This document shows, one piece after another, positions 23,004 through 31,330 of a DNA stretch of 33,872 bases. The notes under the pieces were generated by a model. It saw nothing but the letters and a program-made list of their open reading frames with translations, did not search any database and was not told the DNA's origin. This DNA is from Gammaproteobacteria bacterium. GTDB taxonomy: Bacteria > Pseudomonadota > Gammaproteobacteria > DSM-16500. The translations under genes were made by a program, and so were the position numbers. The stretch covers positions 1 to 33,872 of the forward strand of contig JAJONP010000006.1 in the NCBI GenBank assembly GCA_021323555.1. The letters are read 5' to 3'. Positions within the stretch are counted from its first letter, which is position 1; every line of letters begins with the position of its first letter.

Positions 23004-25076
23004 TTATGAAATATTTTTAATAGAGGTAATATCCGCGCCATAAAACCGCTTTAAAGCAGATAGCATCTCTTTTGCTGGAGCTTGTTGGGCAAACGCTGTT
23101 CGTAAATCATTCGTCCACTCCCCGCTTTTCAAGTTCACTAGGATCGGCATCATCTGGTGAACTGTCTGCGGATAGAGCGCTAACACCCATGACCCATGAA
23201 AATCGGCATATTGTTTACTGGAAAGAATTAAGTCGACCATGCTGTGCCGTATGGTCAGACGTGTGGTATCGGGATTAATTTGAAAAAATTTAACCCCTTC
23301 AAATAGGACGGCATGCGTTTCAGGGTGTACTGAACGAACTGCCTCTGGCGAAAAATCGCTTTCAATAAAGAAATCAGGCTTTTCCAAACCGTTCATTTTT
23401 TTTCCTGCTATCAAATGACGCAATGATTTTCCATCACCTTTTTGAGAGGCAATACTCAGAAGATTTAATACCGTTGGTTTAATATCTAATAGAGAGACGA
23501 TCCCAGGCATCAAAGCCACACGCTGCCCAGGTATACCAAAAAAACGGAATGCTAATACAATATGATACTGTGACAAGCCTAATACATCCGTCCCATGACC
23601 TGCAGATTGGTTTACTCGTTCTGTTGAAAAGGTGGGCGGGTAGAAACGAGGAATAATACGTTTTACGTTTTTAACACTTGGCATAAATAAAGCAGGCTCT
23701 GTGATTCTATCACCACGCAACTCCAGCGCTTCCCCGTGATCTGACAATAAAACTACAATACTTTTTTCTAGTAATTCATTTCGTTTTAATATCTTTAAAA
23801 AATCTGATACTTGTTGATCTGCTCGATACACTGCATTTTGATAATTATGGAATGAAGTGGTGTTACTGGGACGACCCGCCCATAGATAAGGATAATGCGG
23901 CAAACAAAAATGCACTGCCAAAAAAAGCGGTTGATGTCGGGGCTCTGATAACACAGGCTGCAAAAGTTTTAAAAATGAATCGGGATTATAGGTAACAAAT
24001 GCAGGTCGATTACCATAACTAAAAGGAAATAAATACCGACCTAATGGCGTATTCACTAATAGGTTAGAGAAAGGGAAATCATTCAGTGTGCCTACTAAGA
24101 AATCATTAAACCCTATAGGAGGCGTCACAACTTTATCAAACCCAAAGTGTTGATCAATATTACTAAATCGTGTTTCATCTGTCGCAAAAATAGTTTTATA
24201 GCCGTGTTGTTGTAAAATAGCAGGCAATGTCTCTTTTAAATTAAAAGAAATGGACTCACTTAAATTAAAACGTACGGCATCTTTTTTAGGATAAACGCCT
24301 GTCAAAATACTAACCCAGGAAGGATAAGTGCGGGCAAGTGGTGTTAAAGCTTCTGAAAAAACGGCTGCATGATTTAAAAAATCATCCATCGCGGGCGTGC
24401 GTTGATTATCTCCAAAATACCCTAAAAAATCAGGCCGCAATGAATCAACGCCTATGAGAATAATATTGGGGCGAGATGAAGTTGCCGCATCAGCTATTGC
24501 AACAGGTGCCCATGCATACTGAATATATCCTATTATCGCTATACTTACACAGATTAAACCATTTACCATTATTTTTTTGCGCTGCATTAAAATCATTTTT
24601 AACCCAGCCATTGAAAATAAAACAGCTATTCCTAAAATAATCATCATGGCTGTGAATGCTATATCGGCTAGCTGTTGAGGCAATAAGCTGCTAATCAATA
24701 ATGCGAATTTAGAATCGGGATAAAAATGTTGATTCGCTAATAAAATGGTGGTGATGCCTATTACCCATAGTATTAATCCTAATTTCTCTGTTTTTTGAGG
24801 AGAACTCCGCAGAGCAATACTCATTAAACTGGCCACGCTCCAAATAAACATCGTAAACAAAAGATGAAGCATCAGTTGCACAAAAAGAAAATAAGCAAGG
24901 CTGGGGAATATTTTATGAATAGGTATTTTTAAATGGTCAGAGACAAGTTTAAAATCTCCTAAATAAAATCCAGATGAATGACTGAAAAGACTGATTTCAA
25001 AGAAAACAAAAAAAGTGGTTAATAATAGTAAATAGCGAAATAAATTATTTTGACTACGTTGATGGCTTAGTTGCAT
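23004..25076 (-). CDS. Membrane-anchored sulfatase/alkaline-phosphatase-superfamily protein
   Basis: The protein has about 690 residues with five predicted membrane segments in the first ~195 residues, then a periplasmic sulfatase-fold domain. Visible active-site features are IILIGVDSLRPD (first metal-binding Asp), LARTYPSWVSILTG with a Thr where sulfatases have Cys/Ser, SDHGEAL, and SAGHGTD. A Thr nucleophile together with this membrane layout resembles phosphoethanolamine or phosphoglycerol transferases (EptA/LtaS type) and YejM-like proteins more than true sulfatases; the substrate cannot be told. The ATG at 25076 has a GAGAG site; an upstream TTG (25088) is less likely. It overlaps the end of znuB by 23 bases and is the last gene of the metal-uptake operon. 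Confidence 0.82.
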   Translation of the reverse strand: MQLSHQRSQNNLFRYLLLLTTFFVFFEISLFSHSSGFYLGDFKLVSDHLKIPIHKIFPSLAYFLFVQLMLHLLFTMFIWSVASLMSIALRSSPQKTEKLGLILWVIGITTILLANQHFYPDSKFALLISSLLPQQLADIAFTAMMIILGIAVLFSMAGLKMILMQRKKIMVNGLICVSIAIIGYIQYAWAPVAIADAATSSRPNIILIGVDSLRPDFLGYFGDNQRTPAMDDFLNHAAVFSEALTPLARTYPSWVSILTGVYPKKDAVRFNLSESISFNLKETLPAILQQHGYKTIFATDETRFSNIDQHFGFDKVVTPPIGFNDFLVGTLNDFPFSNLLVNTPLGRYLFPFSYGNRPAFVTYNPDSFLKLLQPVLSEPRHQPLFLAVHFCLPHYPYLWAGRPSNTTSFHNYQNAVYRADQQVSDFLKILKRNELLEKSIVVLLSDHGEALELRGDRITEPALFMPSVKNVKRIIPRFYPPTFSTERVNQSAGHGTDVLGLSQYHIVLAFRFFGIPGQRVALMPGIVSLLDIKPTVLNLLSIASQKGDGKSLRHLIAGKKMNGLEKPDFFIESDFSPEAVRSVHPETHAVLFEGVKFFQINPDTTRLTIRHSMVDLILSSKQYADFHGSWVLALYPQTVHQMMPILVNLKSGEWTNDLRTAFAQQAPAKEMLSALKRFYGADITSIKNIS

Positions 25077-25872
25077 TTTTTCTCTCAAACAAACTTAATA
25101 AGTAAATAACAAAAACTAATGTGCTAATCCAAAAGCTAATAGGCCAGTCAGTGATATAAGATAAACCTATCCCCATCCATACAATCATCACCGCCAACAC
25201 TACACTGATTACTATGCCGCTCCAGAAATGGCTTGTCCACTGAACGGCTATCGCCGCAGGGCCAATCAAAAGTGTAAACACAAGAAAAATACCCACCACT
25301 TGGCTCGCTAATGTCACTGCTACTGAGGTGATTCCCATAAAAATAATAGCTAGCCAAAATAAAGAAATGCCTTTTGCTTCTGCCAATTCTGGTTCTAAAC
25401 TTGCAAATAATAAACGCTTGGCAATCAAAGTAATTGCCAATAAACTGATGATCATCACCCAAAACATCGTTTTCAAATCATGATTGGACACGCCTAACAA
25501 ATTTCCAAATAAAATAACGGAGGCTTGCCCTGCATAGCCGTGATAAAAATGTAAAAATAAAGTTCCTAACCCTAGACTAAATGATAATATGATTCCAATC
25601 ACCATATCACTTTTATAAATGCGATTACCTAGCGCGCCGATGCCCATTGCTGCCGCTAGCGTTAATAATAACTGCCCTGTCATAGGCGATAAAGCAATAA
25701 GCAAGGCACCACTCGCGCCTGCAAACCCAATATGCCCTAAGGCATGCGCTGCAAAGCTCAAATTTCTAAGAATTATAAAATAACCCACAACGCCTGCAAG
25801 AATAGCCGCAAATGTACCGGCAATAAACGCATGGGTCATAAAATCATAAGAGAGTATAGAAAAATTAATCAT
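25054..25872 (-). CDS. znuB: Zinc/manganese ABC transporter permease (ZnuB-like)
   Basis: This is the inner-membrane channel subunit of an ABC-3 family metal importer. The 272-residue protein is highly hydrophobic with about eight membrane helices. It contains the ABC-3 permease features HALGHIGFAGASGALL near the N-terminus and ISLFWLAIIFMGITSVAVTL, followed by GPAAIA. The ATG at 25872 has GAGG upstream and overlaps the znuC end by eight bases; a GTG at 25890 is an alternative. It forms one operon with znuA and znuC. Whether the metal is zinc or manganese cannot be decided from the sequence. Confidence 0.88.
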   Translation of the reverse strand: MINFSILSYDFMTHAFIAGTFAAILAGVVGYFIILRNLSFAAHALGHIGFAGASGALLIALSPMTGQLLLTLAAAMGIGALGNRIYKSDMVIGIILSFSLGLGTLFLHFYHGYAGQASVILFGNLLGVSNHDLKTMFWVMIISLLAITLIAKRLLFASLEPELAEAKGISLFWLAIIFMGITSVAVTLASQVVGIFLVFTLLIGPAAIAVQWTSHFWSGIVISVVLAVMIVWMGIGLSYITDWPISFWISTLVFVIYLLSLFERKNATKPST

Positions 25873-26653
25873 GATGATGGGCAGCCTCACCTACTATATT
25901 TTGTCCATAACCTAAGACAAATAATCTATTATCTACATGGATAACTTCAATACGAGTTCCATAAAGCGCACTTAGTCGCGTACTTGTCATAACGTCTTCT
26001 ATTGTTCCAATCACGGCTTGGCCTTTTGCAAAAAATAAAACACGGTCCATTACTTTTAATAAAGGATTAGGATCATGGGCGGTAAATAAAATAGTAATAT
26101 TTAATTTTTTCTGTATTTCGTGAAGTAAATGAATAAATATTTCTTGATAATGGGGATCTAAATTCGACATAGGTTCATCTAACAACAAAATACGGGGTTC
26201 ATTTAATAGTGCTTGTGCCAAATATACGCGCTGCTTTTCTCCCCCTGATAGTTGGTGAAAGGGTCTATCCGCGTACGAAAGGGCTTCAACTAATTCTAAT
26301 ACTTTTTGTATTGCCATTTTCTGCGGGAGAGAAGGTAGAGATAATCCATAACGAGTTCCTTGGTAAGTTGCATTTAAAATAGCTCGGCTTGTTAAATAAA
26401 CAGCAGCACGTCCCGTACGGGCTTGAGGGATGTAACCTGCCTGAATAAGTCCATTGCAAGGCTGTCTGCCTAAAACAGAAAGCGTACCTTTTAAAGGTTT
26501 AATAAGCCCTAGTATCGCTCGCAAAAATGTACTTTTACCTGACCCATTTGATCCTAGAATACCAATAAATTCACCCTGCTCTATTGTAAGATTAACATGA
26601 GATATTAAAATCCGCTTACCGAACCCAAGGGTAAGATTTTTCGCAATAATCAC
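25865..26653 (-). CDS. znuC: Zinc/manganese ABC transporter ATP-binding protein (ZnuC-like)
   Basis: This is the ATPase of the metal importer. The 262-residue protein has a Walker A GSNGSGKST, the signature LSGGEKQR, Walker B ILLLDEP and the H-loop TAHD. It ends with a short His-rich tail (HHHD) that could bind metal, though such tails are not diagnostic. Its ATG overlaps the znuA stop by four bases (26650-26653), and its stop lies within the start of znuB, so translation of the three genes is coupled. Confidence 0.93.
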   Translation of the reverse strand: MIIAKNLTLGFGKRILISHVNLTIEQGEFIGILGSNGSGKSTFLRAILGLIKPLKGTLSVLGRQPCNGLIQAGYIPQARTGRAAVYLTSRAILNATYQGTRYGLSLPSLPQKMAIQKVLELVEALSYADRPFHQLSGGEKQRVYLAQALLNEPRILLLDEPMSNLDPHYQEIFIHLLHEIQKKLNITILFTAHDPNPLLKVMDRVLFFAKGQAVIGTIEDVMTSTRLSALYGTRIEVIHVDNRLFVLGYGQNIVGEAAHHHD

Positions 26654-27534
26654 TGGCTTAAACTCCTGCGCAAGTCAATCAATTGACTTATCATCCACTG
26701 AATATAGGTTGTATGACTGGGTAACATTTCACCGACACCCACAGACGGAATTTTTTGCTTATTTGCAATCATTAACATTTGTCTCACAGCAGGATTAATC
26801 ACTTGTTTATTAAAAATAATCAGGCGTACAGCATGTTGATAAAGTTTTTTTTGAAATTCTTTTATTTGAGAAATAGTCGGTGGAATATCATTCATCATGC
26901 TCAACTGAAAATCTTGTCCATACATGACAAGGCCTAAACTCTCTGCCATATAGTTAAAAACAGGCTCGGTTGCAATTACAGGTGTATTTTTAAATTTTTG
27001 TTTCATCTGTTGTATTATTTTAAAAATAATTTGATATTTTTGATGGAAAATTTCTAATTGTTTTTGATAATAGGCTACATGCTGAGGATCAAGTTGAATA
27101 TAAAGACGCACTAATGCTTGAGCGAATCGAGGAATAGTCTCTGGTTTATACCAAATATGGGGGTTTTCACCTTTTTTAATACCCATCAATTCTGCTATCA
27201 CAATCGTATTTCTATTTTTCTGTCCTTGTATCACTAAAAGCGAATTCATCCAAGAGTCGTAATCTGCGCCATTATAAATAATAATATGGGCTTTTGCCAG
27301 CGCACGTGCGGTGCCAGGGCTTGTGGTAAATAAATGAGGATCTTGATTAGGGTTATTAATAATATTCGTTACATCCACATAAGGACCGCCGAGTTCTTTA
27401 GCGATTTCACCATAGATGTTTTCCGCCGCAGCTACATTAATAACAGATGTATTTCCACAAAAACCTTTTGTACATAGACTATAAGCATATAGACATAATG
27501 CAATATATAAAAAAATTTTTATTTTTTGACTCAT
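26650..27534 (-). CDS. znuA: Zinc/manganese ABC transporter substrate-binding protein (ZnuA-like)
   Basis: This is the periplasmic binding protein of the importer (cluster A-I, TroA/ZnuA family). The 294-residue precursor has a signal peptide of about 26 residues. Metal ligands can be placed at His67 (NQDPHLF), His126 (GENPHIW) and Glu269 (VGVGEMLP). At the third usual His position the sequence reads ATEPVFNYM, giving Glu190 instead of His. There is no His-rich loop of the E. coli ZnuA type. These points leave zinc or manganese open. It heads the operon znuA-znuC-znuB-sulfatase. No Zur or MntR site was recognised upstream, where a decayed hpt copy begins nine bases away. Confidence 0.9.
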   Translation of the reverse strand: MSQKIKIFLYIALCLYAYSLCTKGFCGNTSVINVAAAENIYGEIAKELGGPYVDVTNIINNPNQDPHLFTTSPGTARALAKAHIIIYNGADYDSWMNSLLVIQGQKNRNTIVIAELMGIKKGENPHIWYKPETIPRFAQALVRLYIQLDPQHVAYYQKQLEIFHQKYQIIFKIIQQMKQKFKNTPVIATEPVFNYMAESLGLVMYGQDFQLSMMNDIPPTISQIKEFQKKLYQHAVRLIIFNKQVINPAVRQMLMIANKQKIPSVGVGEMLPSHTTYIQWMISQLIDLRRSLSQ

Positions 27535-27542
27535 GAAATTAA

Positions 27543-27752
27543 TTACCCTATTCCTTCATGCTCTTTTGCAACTGCATAAATCCCCGGCGCATTGCGTAAA
27601 TAACCTTTATAATCGAGGCCAAAGCCAAATAAAAAACGGTCTTCTGCATTAAGCCCCACAATGGGGTAAACGGCATGAATAACTCTTGGAATTATATACA
27701 AAACACGGATAAAAAATACTAAAAATCAATTAATAGACTATAAAATATCTAA
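27543..27752 (-). pseudogene. Decayed duplicate of hpt (3' end and promoter region, middle deleted)
   Basis: 27543-27660 matches the last ~40 codons of hpt (29293-29412) almost base for base, encoding [18 protein letters not shown] and on to the stop. At about 27664-27672 it jumps to a match with the hpt upstream region (29870-29945), including GGAATTATATACAAAA with the probable -10. About 430 bases of coding sequence are missing, so this is a deletion remnant of a second hpt copy. Confidence 0.9.
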
Positions 27753-28057
27753 CGTATACATGCATTCAATCTATTCATCAGAATGAGCTTTATCGATGGA
27801 TTCTGTAAACAGTTGATGTCTCAGTGAAAGAGGTATTGATGGAGCCAAGAATTAAAAAAGCAGTTCCTTCGAGCCTTAAAAATTTTTATGACAGGCTGTC
27901 AGCGCTTAGTTCCCTTTGTTTTTACTAGCATTTTTTGAAATAAGTTGAAGCGAAGATTTTTCTTACTTTTATCCACAATAATTTTATTTACCTTCTATAC
28001 TTAACCTCAGAAAAGAAACAATTTACCTCTCATCTAATTGAGGTATAGGAGGAAGAT
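27753..28057. other. Intergenic region before the 28058 gene
   Basis: I find no gene here. It contains one perfect DnaA-box-like TTATCCACA (27969-27977), a possible -10 TATACT near 27995-28000 for the following gene, and a strong AGGAGG ribosome-binding site just before 28058. The sequence beyond 27752 no longer resembles the corresponding region next to intact hpt. Confidence 0.4.
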
Positions 28058-29176
28058 ATGCATTCTGGAAGCCATAACAATTCTGACGAGATTGCATTAA
28101 AGACAAAGAAGGAGTCGTTAAATAATGCTATTGAGAACCTGGAGAAGCTAATTAAAGATTTAAAAAAAATAACAGGTGTTGAGTATATGCAGGCGTCTCC
28201 TTATCATTCAACTGATTCTTTAGCTGATGTAGAAGAAGCACAGGAAGAAGTTCAGATAAGAACTACGCTCTTAAAAAATCTTATTGCCTTTCACAAGAAT
28301 ACGCGAGAGGATATGCTCGCTCCGCTAGCAAATATAGCCGATCCTCGCGACCAAACAGAAATCAAAACCAGCCTACACCAGTTCAGTCATATCTGTTCTC
28401 AGATGGTAGAAGCCTCCGCTAAAGTGTTTAAAGATTCTAGGGAAGTATCCTCTGAAGAAAGAGAGGAAATGTTAAGTTTTATTACTCAAGGTATCGACCT
28501 TACCCAGCGTTTGATCAAGAAAGATTTTCAGGATCCTGATATAACAAATGCATTATTAACTCTGATAAAACCTTTCAAAAGAAATAAAGTAACTCAACTT
28601 ATTCTCAAAAATCCTACTTTCTCAACTTGTTTTGGCTTTTTAGGAGCAGCTTTGGGGCTAGGGCTGATTGTAGGAGGAGGGTTAGCCTGTCTCTTGCCCG
28701 GCGGAGTAGTAGCGGGTGGACTTATGATTGCCGCAGGGACAGCTTTGATTCCCATTGGAACGAAGATGGTTGGATTAGGAGGATGGTTGGGGTCTTCTAG
28801 GGATCGTGATGATGTTTATGATAAAAAACTCCACTTAGCAGAATTAGGTGATGCGCTAGAGAAGATAGCAAATTCTCGAAAAACGCATGCCGTTTTTGCT
28901 GCCTGCGAGCAAGCAGTCCAAGCTTTGCGTGATTTTTTCCACAACCGAGTTAACAAAAAGTCGCCTTCTTCCAGCGATGCAATGGATACTTCTGCTGCAC
29001 AAGAGAAGATAGCAAACCCTCAAAAAACGAATGCGGTTTTTACTGCCTACCAGCAAGCAGTTCAAGCCTGCCGTTATTCTTTCCATAAGAAAAAATCATC
29101 CTCCCCCACCGCTATCAAGGATACTTCTACAGAAATTGAAATGACATCCATTCGCCGTAGTCCTAAGCAATCATAG
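28058..29176 (+). CDS. Effector-like protein with glycine-rich hydrophobic hairpin and tandem repeat
   Basis: The function is unknown. Residues 1-185 of 372 are hydrophilic and helical, probably coiled coil. Residues about 190-248 form a Gly-rich hydrophobic hairpin (FGFLGAALGLGLIVGGGLA, then LPGGVVAGGLMIAAGTALIP), followed by SSRDRDD. The C-terminus contains two copies of a 48-residue unit (from Glu268 and Glu316: EKIANSRKTHAVFAACEQAV and EKIANPQKTNAVFTAYQQAV). The hairpin is analogous to, but not clearly homologous with, that of the 3351, 4645 and 30017 products. AGGAGG before the ATG supports the start. It lies inside a duplicated znuA-hpt segment. Confidence 0.72.
   Translation: MHSGSHNNSDEIALKTKKESLNNAIENLEKLIKDLKKITGVEYMQASPYHSTDSLADVEEAQEEVQIRTTLLKNLIAFHKNTREDMLAPLANIADPRDQTEIKTSLHQFSHICSQMVEASAKVFKDSREVSSEEREEMLSFITQGIDLTQRLIKKDFQDPDITNALLTLIKPFKRNKVTQLILKNPTFSTCFGFLGAALGLGLIVGGGLACLLPGGVVAGGLMIAAGTALIPIGTKMVGLGGWLGSSRDRDDVYDKKLHLAELGDALEKIANSRKTHAVFAACEQAVQALRDFFHNRVNKKSPSSSDAMDTSAAQEKIANPQKTNAVFTAYQQAVQACRYSFHKKKSSSPTAIKDTSTEIEMTSIRRSPKQS
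28859..29142 (+). repeat. 144-base in-frame tandem repeat
   Basis: GAGAAGATAGCAAA starts both units (28859 and 29003). The two 144-base units stay aligned for about 85 bases with roughly four-fifths identity, then become looser in a Ser-rich linker. The period is exactly 48 codons. Confidence 0.85.
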
Positions 29177-29214
29177 CATCTAGCATCACTGGGTTTATTT
29201 GTTTTTCCTATTCT

Positions 29215-29285
29215 ACGCCATTAATAATATGAGCCTTTGCGAGCGCACGCGCAGGGTATTGTTACGTGAATAAGCAGAGCTTCAT
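29215..29285 (-). pseudogene. Decayed fragment of a second znuA copy
   Basis: 29215-29250 (ACGCCATTAATAATATGAGC and on) matches znuA at about 27268-27310, codons ~75-90, with an 8-base deletion. The segment then jumps to CATGAAGTAATTACCC (from 29283), which matches the znuA start codon and the spacer to the hpt tail (27532-27547). It is therefore a znuA 5' remnant beside the intact hpt. Confidence 0.7.
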
Positions 29286-29292
29286 GAAGTAA

Positions 29293-29847
29293 TTACCCTA
29301 CTCCTTCATGCTCTTTTGCAACTGCATAAATCCCCGGTGCATTGCGTAAATAACCTTTATAATCCAGGCCAAAGCCAAATAAAAAACGGTCTTCTGCATC
29401 AACCCCTACAAAATCAGGATGAAAATTAACACCTGGCTCTCTAGCTCGAATTTTATTAACAATCACTGCAGAATACACTTTTTTAGCCCCTGCCTGGCGA
29501 CAATAATCTATAATTGCTGACAGTGTTAAGCCACCATCCATCACATCATCAACTAACAAAATAGTACGATCTTTTAATGATTGTCGTGGTTCAACTAGCC
29601 AGTGCAAATCACCCCCCCGTATTTCATTCCGATACCGGGTGGCATGAACGTAATCCACTTCCAAGGGAAAATTTAACCGTGTCAATAAATGCCCGCCAGG
29701 AATCAATGCGCCTACCATCACACAAATCACTAATGGGTTTTTATCTTTTAATTCAGAAGTAATCTTCTCTGCCATCTTGTCTAAGGCTTTTTCCACTGTT
29801 TTTAAATCATAAAGGCAGTCTGCTTTATCAAAAATAGTTTGAATCAT
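29293..29847 (-). CDS. hpt: Hypoxanthine-guanine phosphoribosyltransferase
   Basis: This enzyme salvages hypoxanthine and guanine to IMP and GMP using PRPP. The 184-residue length fits the bacterial type-I phosphoribosyltransferases. The PRPP-binding motif is ILLVDDVMDGGLTL, with VMVGALIPGGHLL as the pyrophosphate loop region and [15 protein letters not shown] at the C-terminus. The ATG at 29847 is followed by MIQTIFDKAD. A -10-like TATAAT lies upstream on the minus strand (29888-29893) and is also kept in the decayed copy at 27691-27696. Purine salvage suits a host-dependent lifestyle. Confidence 0.9.
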   Translation of the reverse strand: MIQTIFDKADCLYDLKTVEKALDKMAEKITSELKDKNPLVICVMVGALIPGGHLLTRLNFPLEVDYVHATRYRNEIRGGDLHWLVEPRQSLKDRTILLVDDVMDGGLTLSAIIDYCRQAGAKKVYSAVIVNKIRAREPGVNFHPDFVGVDAEDRFLFGFGLDYKGYLRNAPGIYAVAKEHEGVG

Positions 29848-29950
29848 GTTTTTTCTCGTGTGTTAAATAGCATGAATAAGCCTTGGAATTATATACAAAA
29901 AACGGGTTAAAAATACTTAAAATTAATCAATATACTATAAAACATTTAGA

Positions 29951-29978
29951 TTGATTAAAAAGAAGAAAATGATATGAT
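29951..29978 (+). promoter_or_regulatory. Sigma-70-type promoter of the 30017 gene
   Basis: TTGATT (29951-29956) and TATGAT (29973-29978) are 16 bases apart, 38 bases before the ATG. It is a good match by position and sequence, but is not similar to the promoters at 4582 and 6493. Confidence 0.5.
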
Positions 29979-30016
29979 GCCGCTTCTCTCAATAAATAAT
30001 TGAAGGGACAAGTCCT

Positions 30017-30808
30017 ATGACAATAGAAGCACCCCGCGATGGCCTGGAACCCATTCTCAATCTTTTCTCCGAAGAATCTCCTCAAGAAGAATCGCCTTCT
30101 CAAGTTTTTTCGGAGAATAACGAAGAAACTAAGGAGAGCAATCCCTCTATTTCTCTAAGCACATATCTTCCACCAGCCTTCGTCAAATTTCTTAAAGCAA
30201 AAGAAGAATTTAAAAAAAGTGAAGAAAATTTTAAATTATTCTTAATGCGTCTTCCTCCTCCTTTTCAAGAACTTGGAGCACGTGCACACGCATTTAATCT
30301 ACTCCTCCGAATGAGCCCTACTATCCACCTTGACGAGGCTACAAAAAGCTCTCTTTTAAGCTTTGGAAAATATTTAGCGGGTGATCGAAACACACCTCTA
30401 GTAACTAGAAATATCATCTTTCAACATTTTATCGATATATTATCGAAGGAAAGGCAAGCAGATCATTCTAATGAAAATATAAGACAAGAAATTCTTGAAT
30501 CCCAACAAGCGATTAAAAATAAACTAAACGGCTCTCCCCCGATGTCTCCTTTCCTACAAACCGCTTTGGCAGCTCTCATTGCAACGCTTGCTTATATCCT
30601 TTTGATGACTCTACTTCATGCGCCAGTCTTGGCATTGGGATTAGGCCAGATACTTCTTCGTAGTCTTATTTTCTCTGTTCCAAGTGCTGGGCTTGTCGGT
30701 TTTTTTGCATGTAATAGGCAAAAGGAATACAGAGAAAAACAACAAGAAACAGACGTCATTGTTAACAAAATATTTGGCCCTTTAAGTTCTCTGCTGGCTC
30801 CTTCTTAA
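30017..30808 (+). CDS. Effector-like protein with C-terminal hydrophobic hairpin
   Basis: The function is unknown. The first 165 residues of 263 are hydrophilic (Glu/Ser-rich start, then helices). Residues about 172-238 form two hydrophobic segments opening with SPPMSPFLQTALAALIATL and closing with SAGLVGFFACNRQKE. This lines up with LPMSRKL...ISALIASL and GYSLVGLFGYRKD of the 4645 product and with the 3351 product, so the three share one module at the same relative place. AAGGGAC lies upstream of the ATG. It is divergent from hpt. A secreted, membrane-inserting protein is a reasonable but unproven idea. Confidence 0.72.
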   Translation: MTIEAPRDGLEPILNLFSEESPQEESPSQVFSENNEETKESNPSISLSTYLPPAFVKFLKAKEEFKKSEENFKLFLMRLPPPFQELGARAHAFNLLLRMSPTIHLDEATKSSLLSFGKYLAGDRNTPLVTRNIIFQHFIDILSKERQADHSNENIRQEILESQQAIKNKLNGSPPMSPFLQTALAALIATLAYILLMTLLHAPVLALGLGQILLRSLIFSVPSAGLVGFFACNRQKEYREKQQETDVIVNKIFGPLSSLLAPS

Positions 30809-30839
30809 ACTAAAAAAATAAAAGCTAATTAGATAAATA

Positions 30840-31328
30840 TTAAGCTCTATGTTTTTTAAAAAGGGCAACTTCTTTCTTTGCCTCCTTTACTAAGCTTTTC
30901 CAGTCGTTTGGGGGATGTCCTTTGCCTAACATTTTTTTAAATACAGTATAAGCATCTGATTTGCTATTGTAAGCCCGCTTTGTATCTTCATCATTAATCC
31001 ATGCGTATACGATTATCTTACTTTCAAGATGGTACCTGAAAAATAATCGGTATTGCTGAAAAAACTTGGCTCGAAACCAGTGTTTGTAATCATGACCCAA
31101 AGTAGCTCCTTGTCGATATTCTGGTAAAGTAGGGTCTTCTGGTATTTTTTGAAAAATTAATTTAATAATGGCTGCTAAACGTTTCGTTGAATTTTTTTCT
31201 TTATAATGAGCAGGGTTTTTTCTTTGATGCTTTTTAACTTCCACAACTAAACTTTCAAGTTGCTCCAAAAACAGAGGATGCGCTAGCAGACACCATCCCT
31301 TGACAACGAGTTCTTTTGGTATTGACAA
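30840..31328 (-). CDS. yhaV: Type II toxin YhaV (RelE-like ribonuclease)
   Basis: YhaV is the ribonuclease toxin of the PrlF-YhaV module. The 162-residue protein follows E. coli YhaV closely: KGWCLLAHPLFLEQ near the start, STKRLAAIIKLIF, RAKFFQQYRLFFRYH, IVYAWINDEDTKRAY and the C-terminal SDAYTVFKKMLGKGHPPNDW. No ATG is available. The TTG at 31328 gives the family N-terminus, has AAGGA at nine bases, and begins two bases after the prlF stop, so it is the likely start. A weak start codon fits the usual excess of antitoxin over toxin. Confidence 0.93.
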   Translation of the reverse strand: MSIPKELVVKGWCLLAHPLFLEQLESLVVEVKKHQRKNPAHYKEKNSTKRLAAIIKLIFQKIPEDPTLPEYRQGATLGHDYKHWFRAKFFQQYRLFFRYHLESKIIVYAWINDEDTKRAYNSKSDAYTVFKKMLGKGHPPNDWKSLVKEAKKEVALFKKHRA

Positions 31329-31330
31329 AG

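Noticed and set aside
25148..25462. Second minus-strand frame inside znuB
   Set aside because: It overlaps the conserved permease frame completely and lacks a start context.
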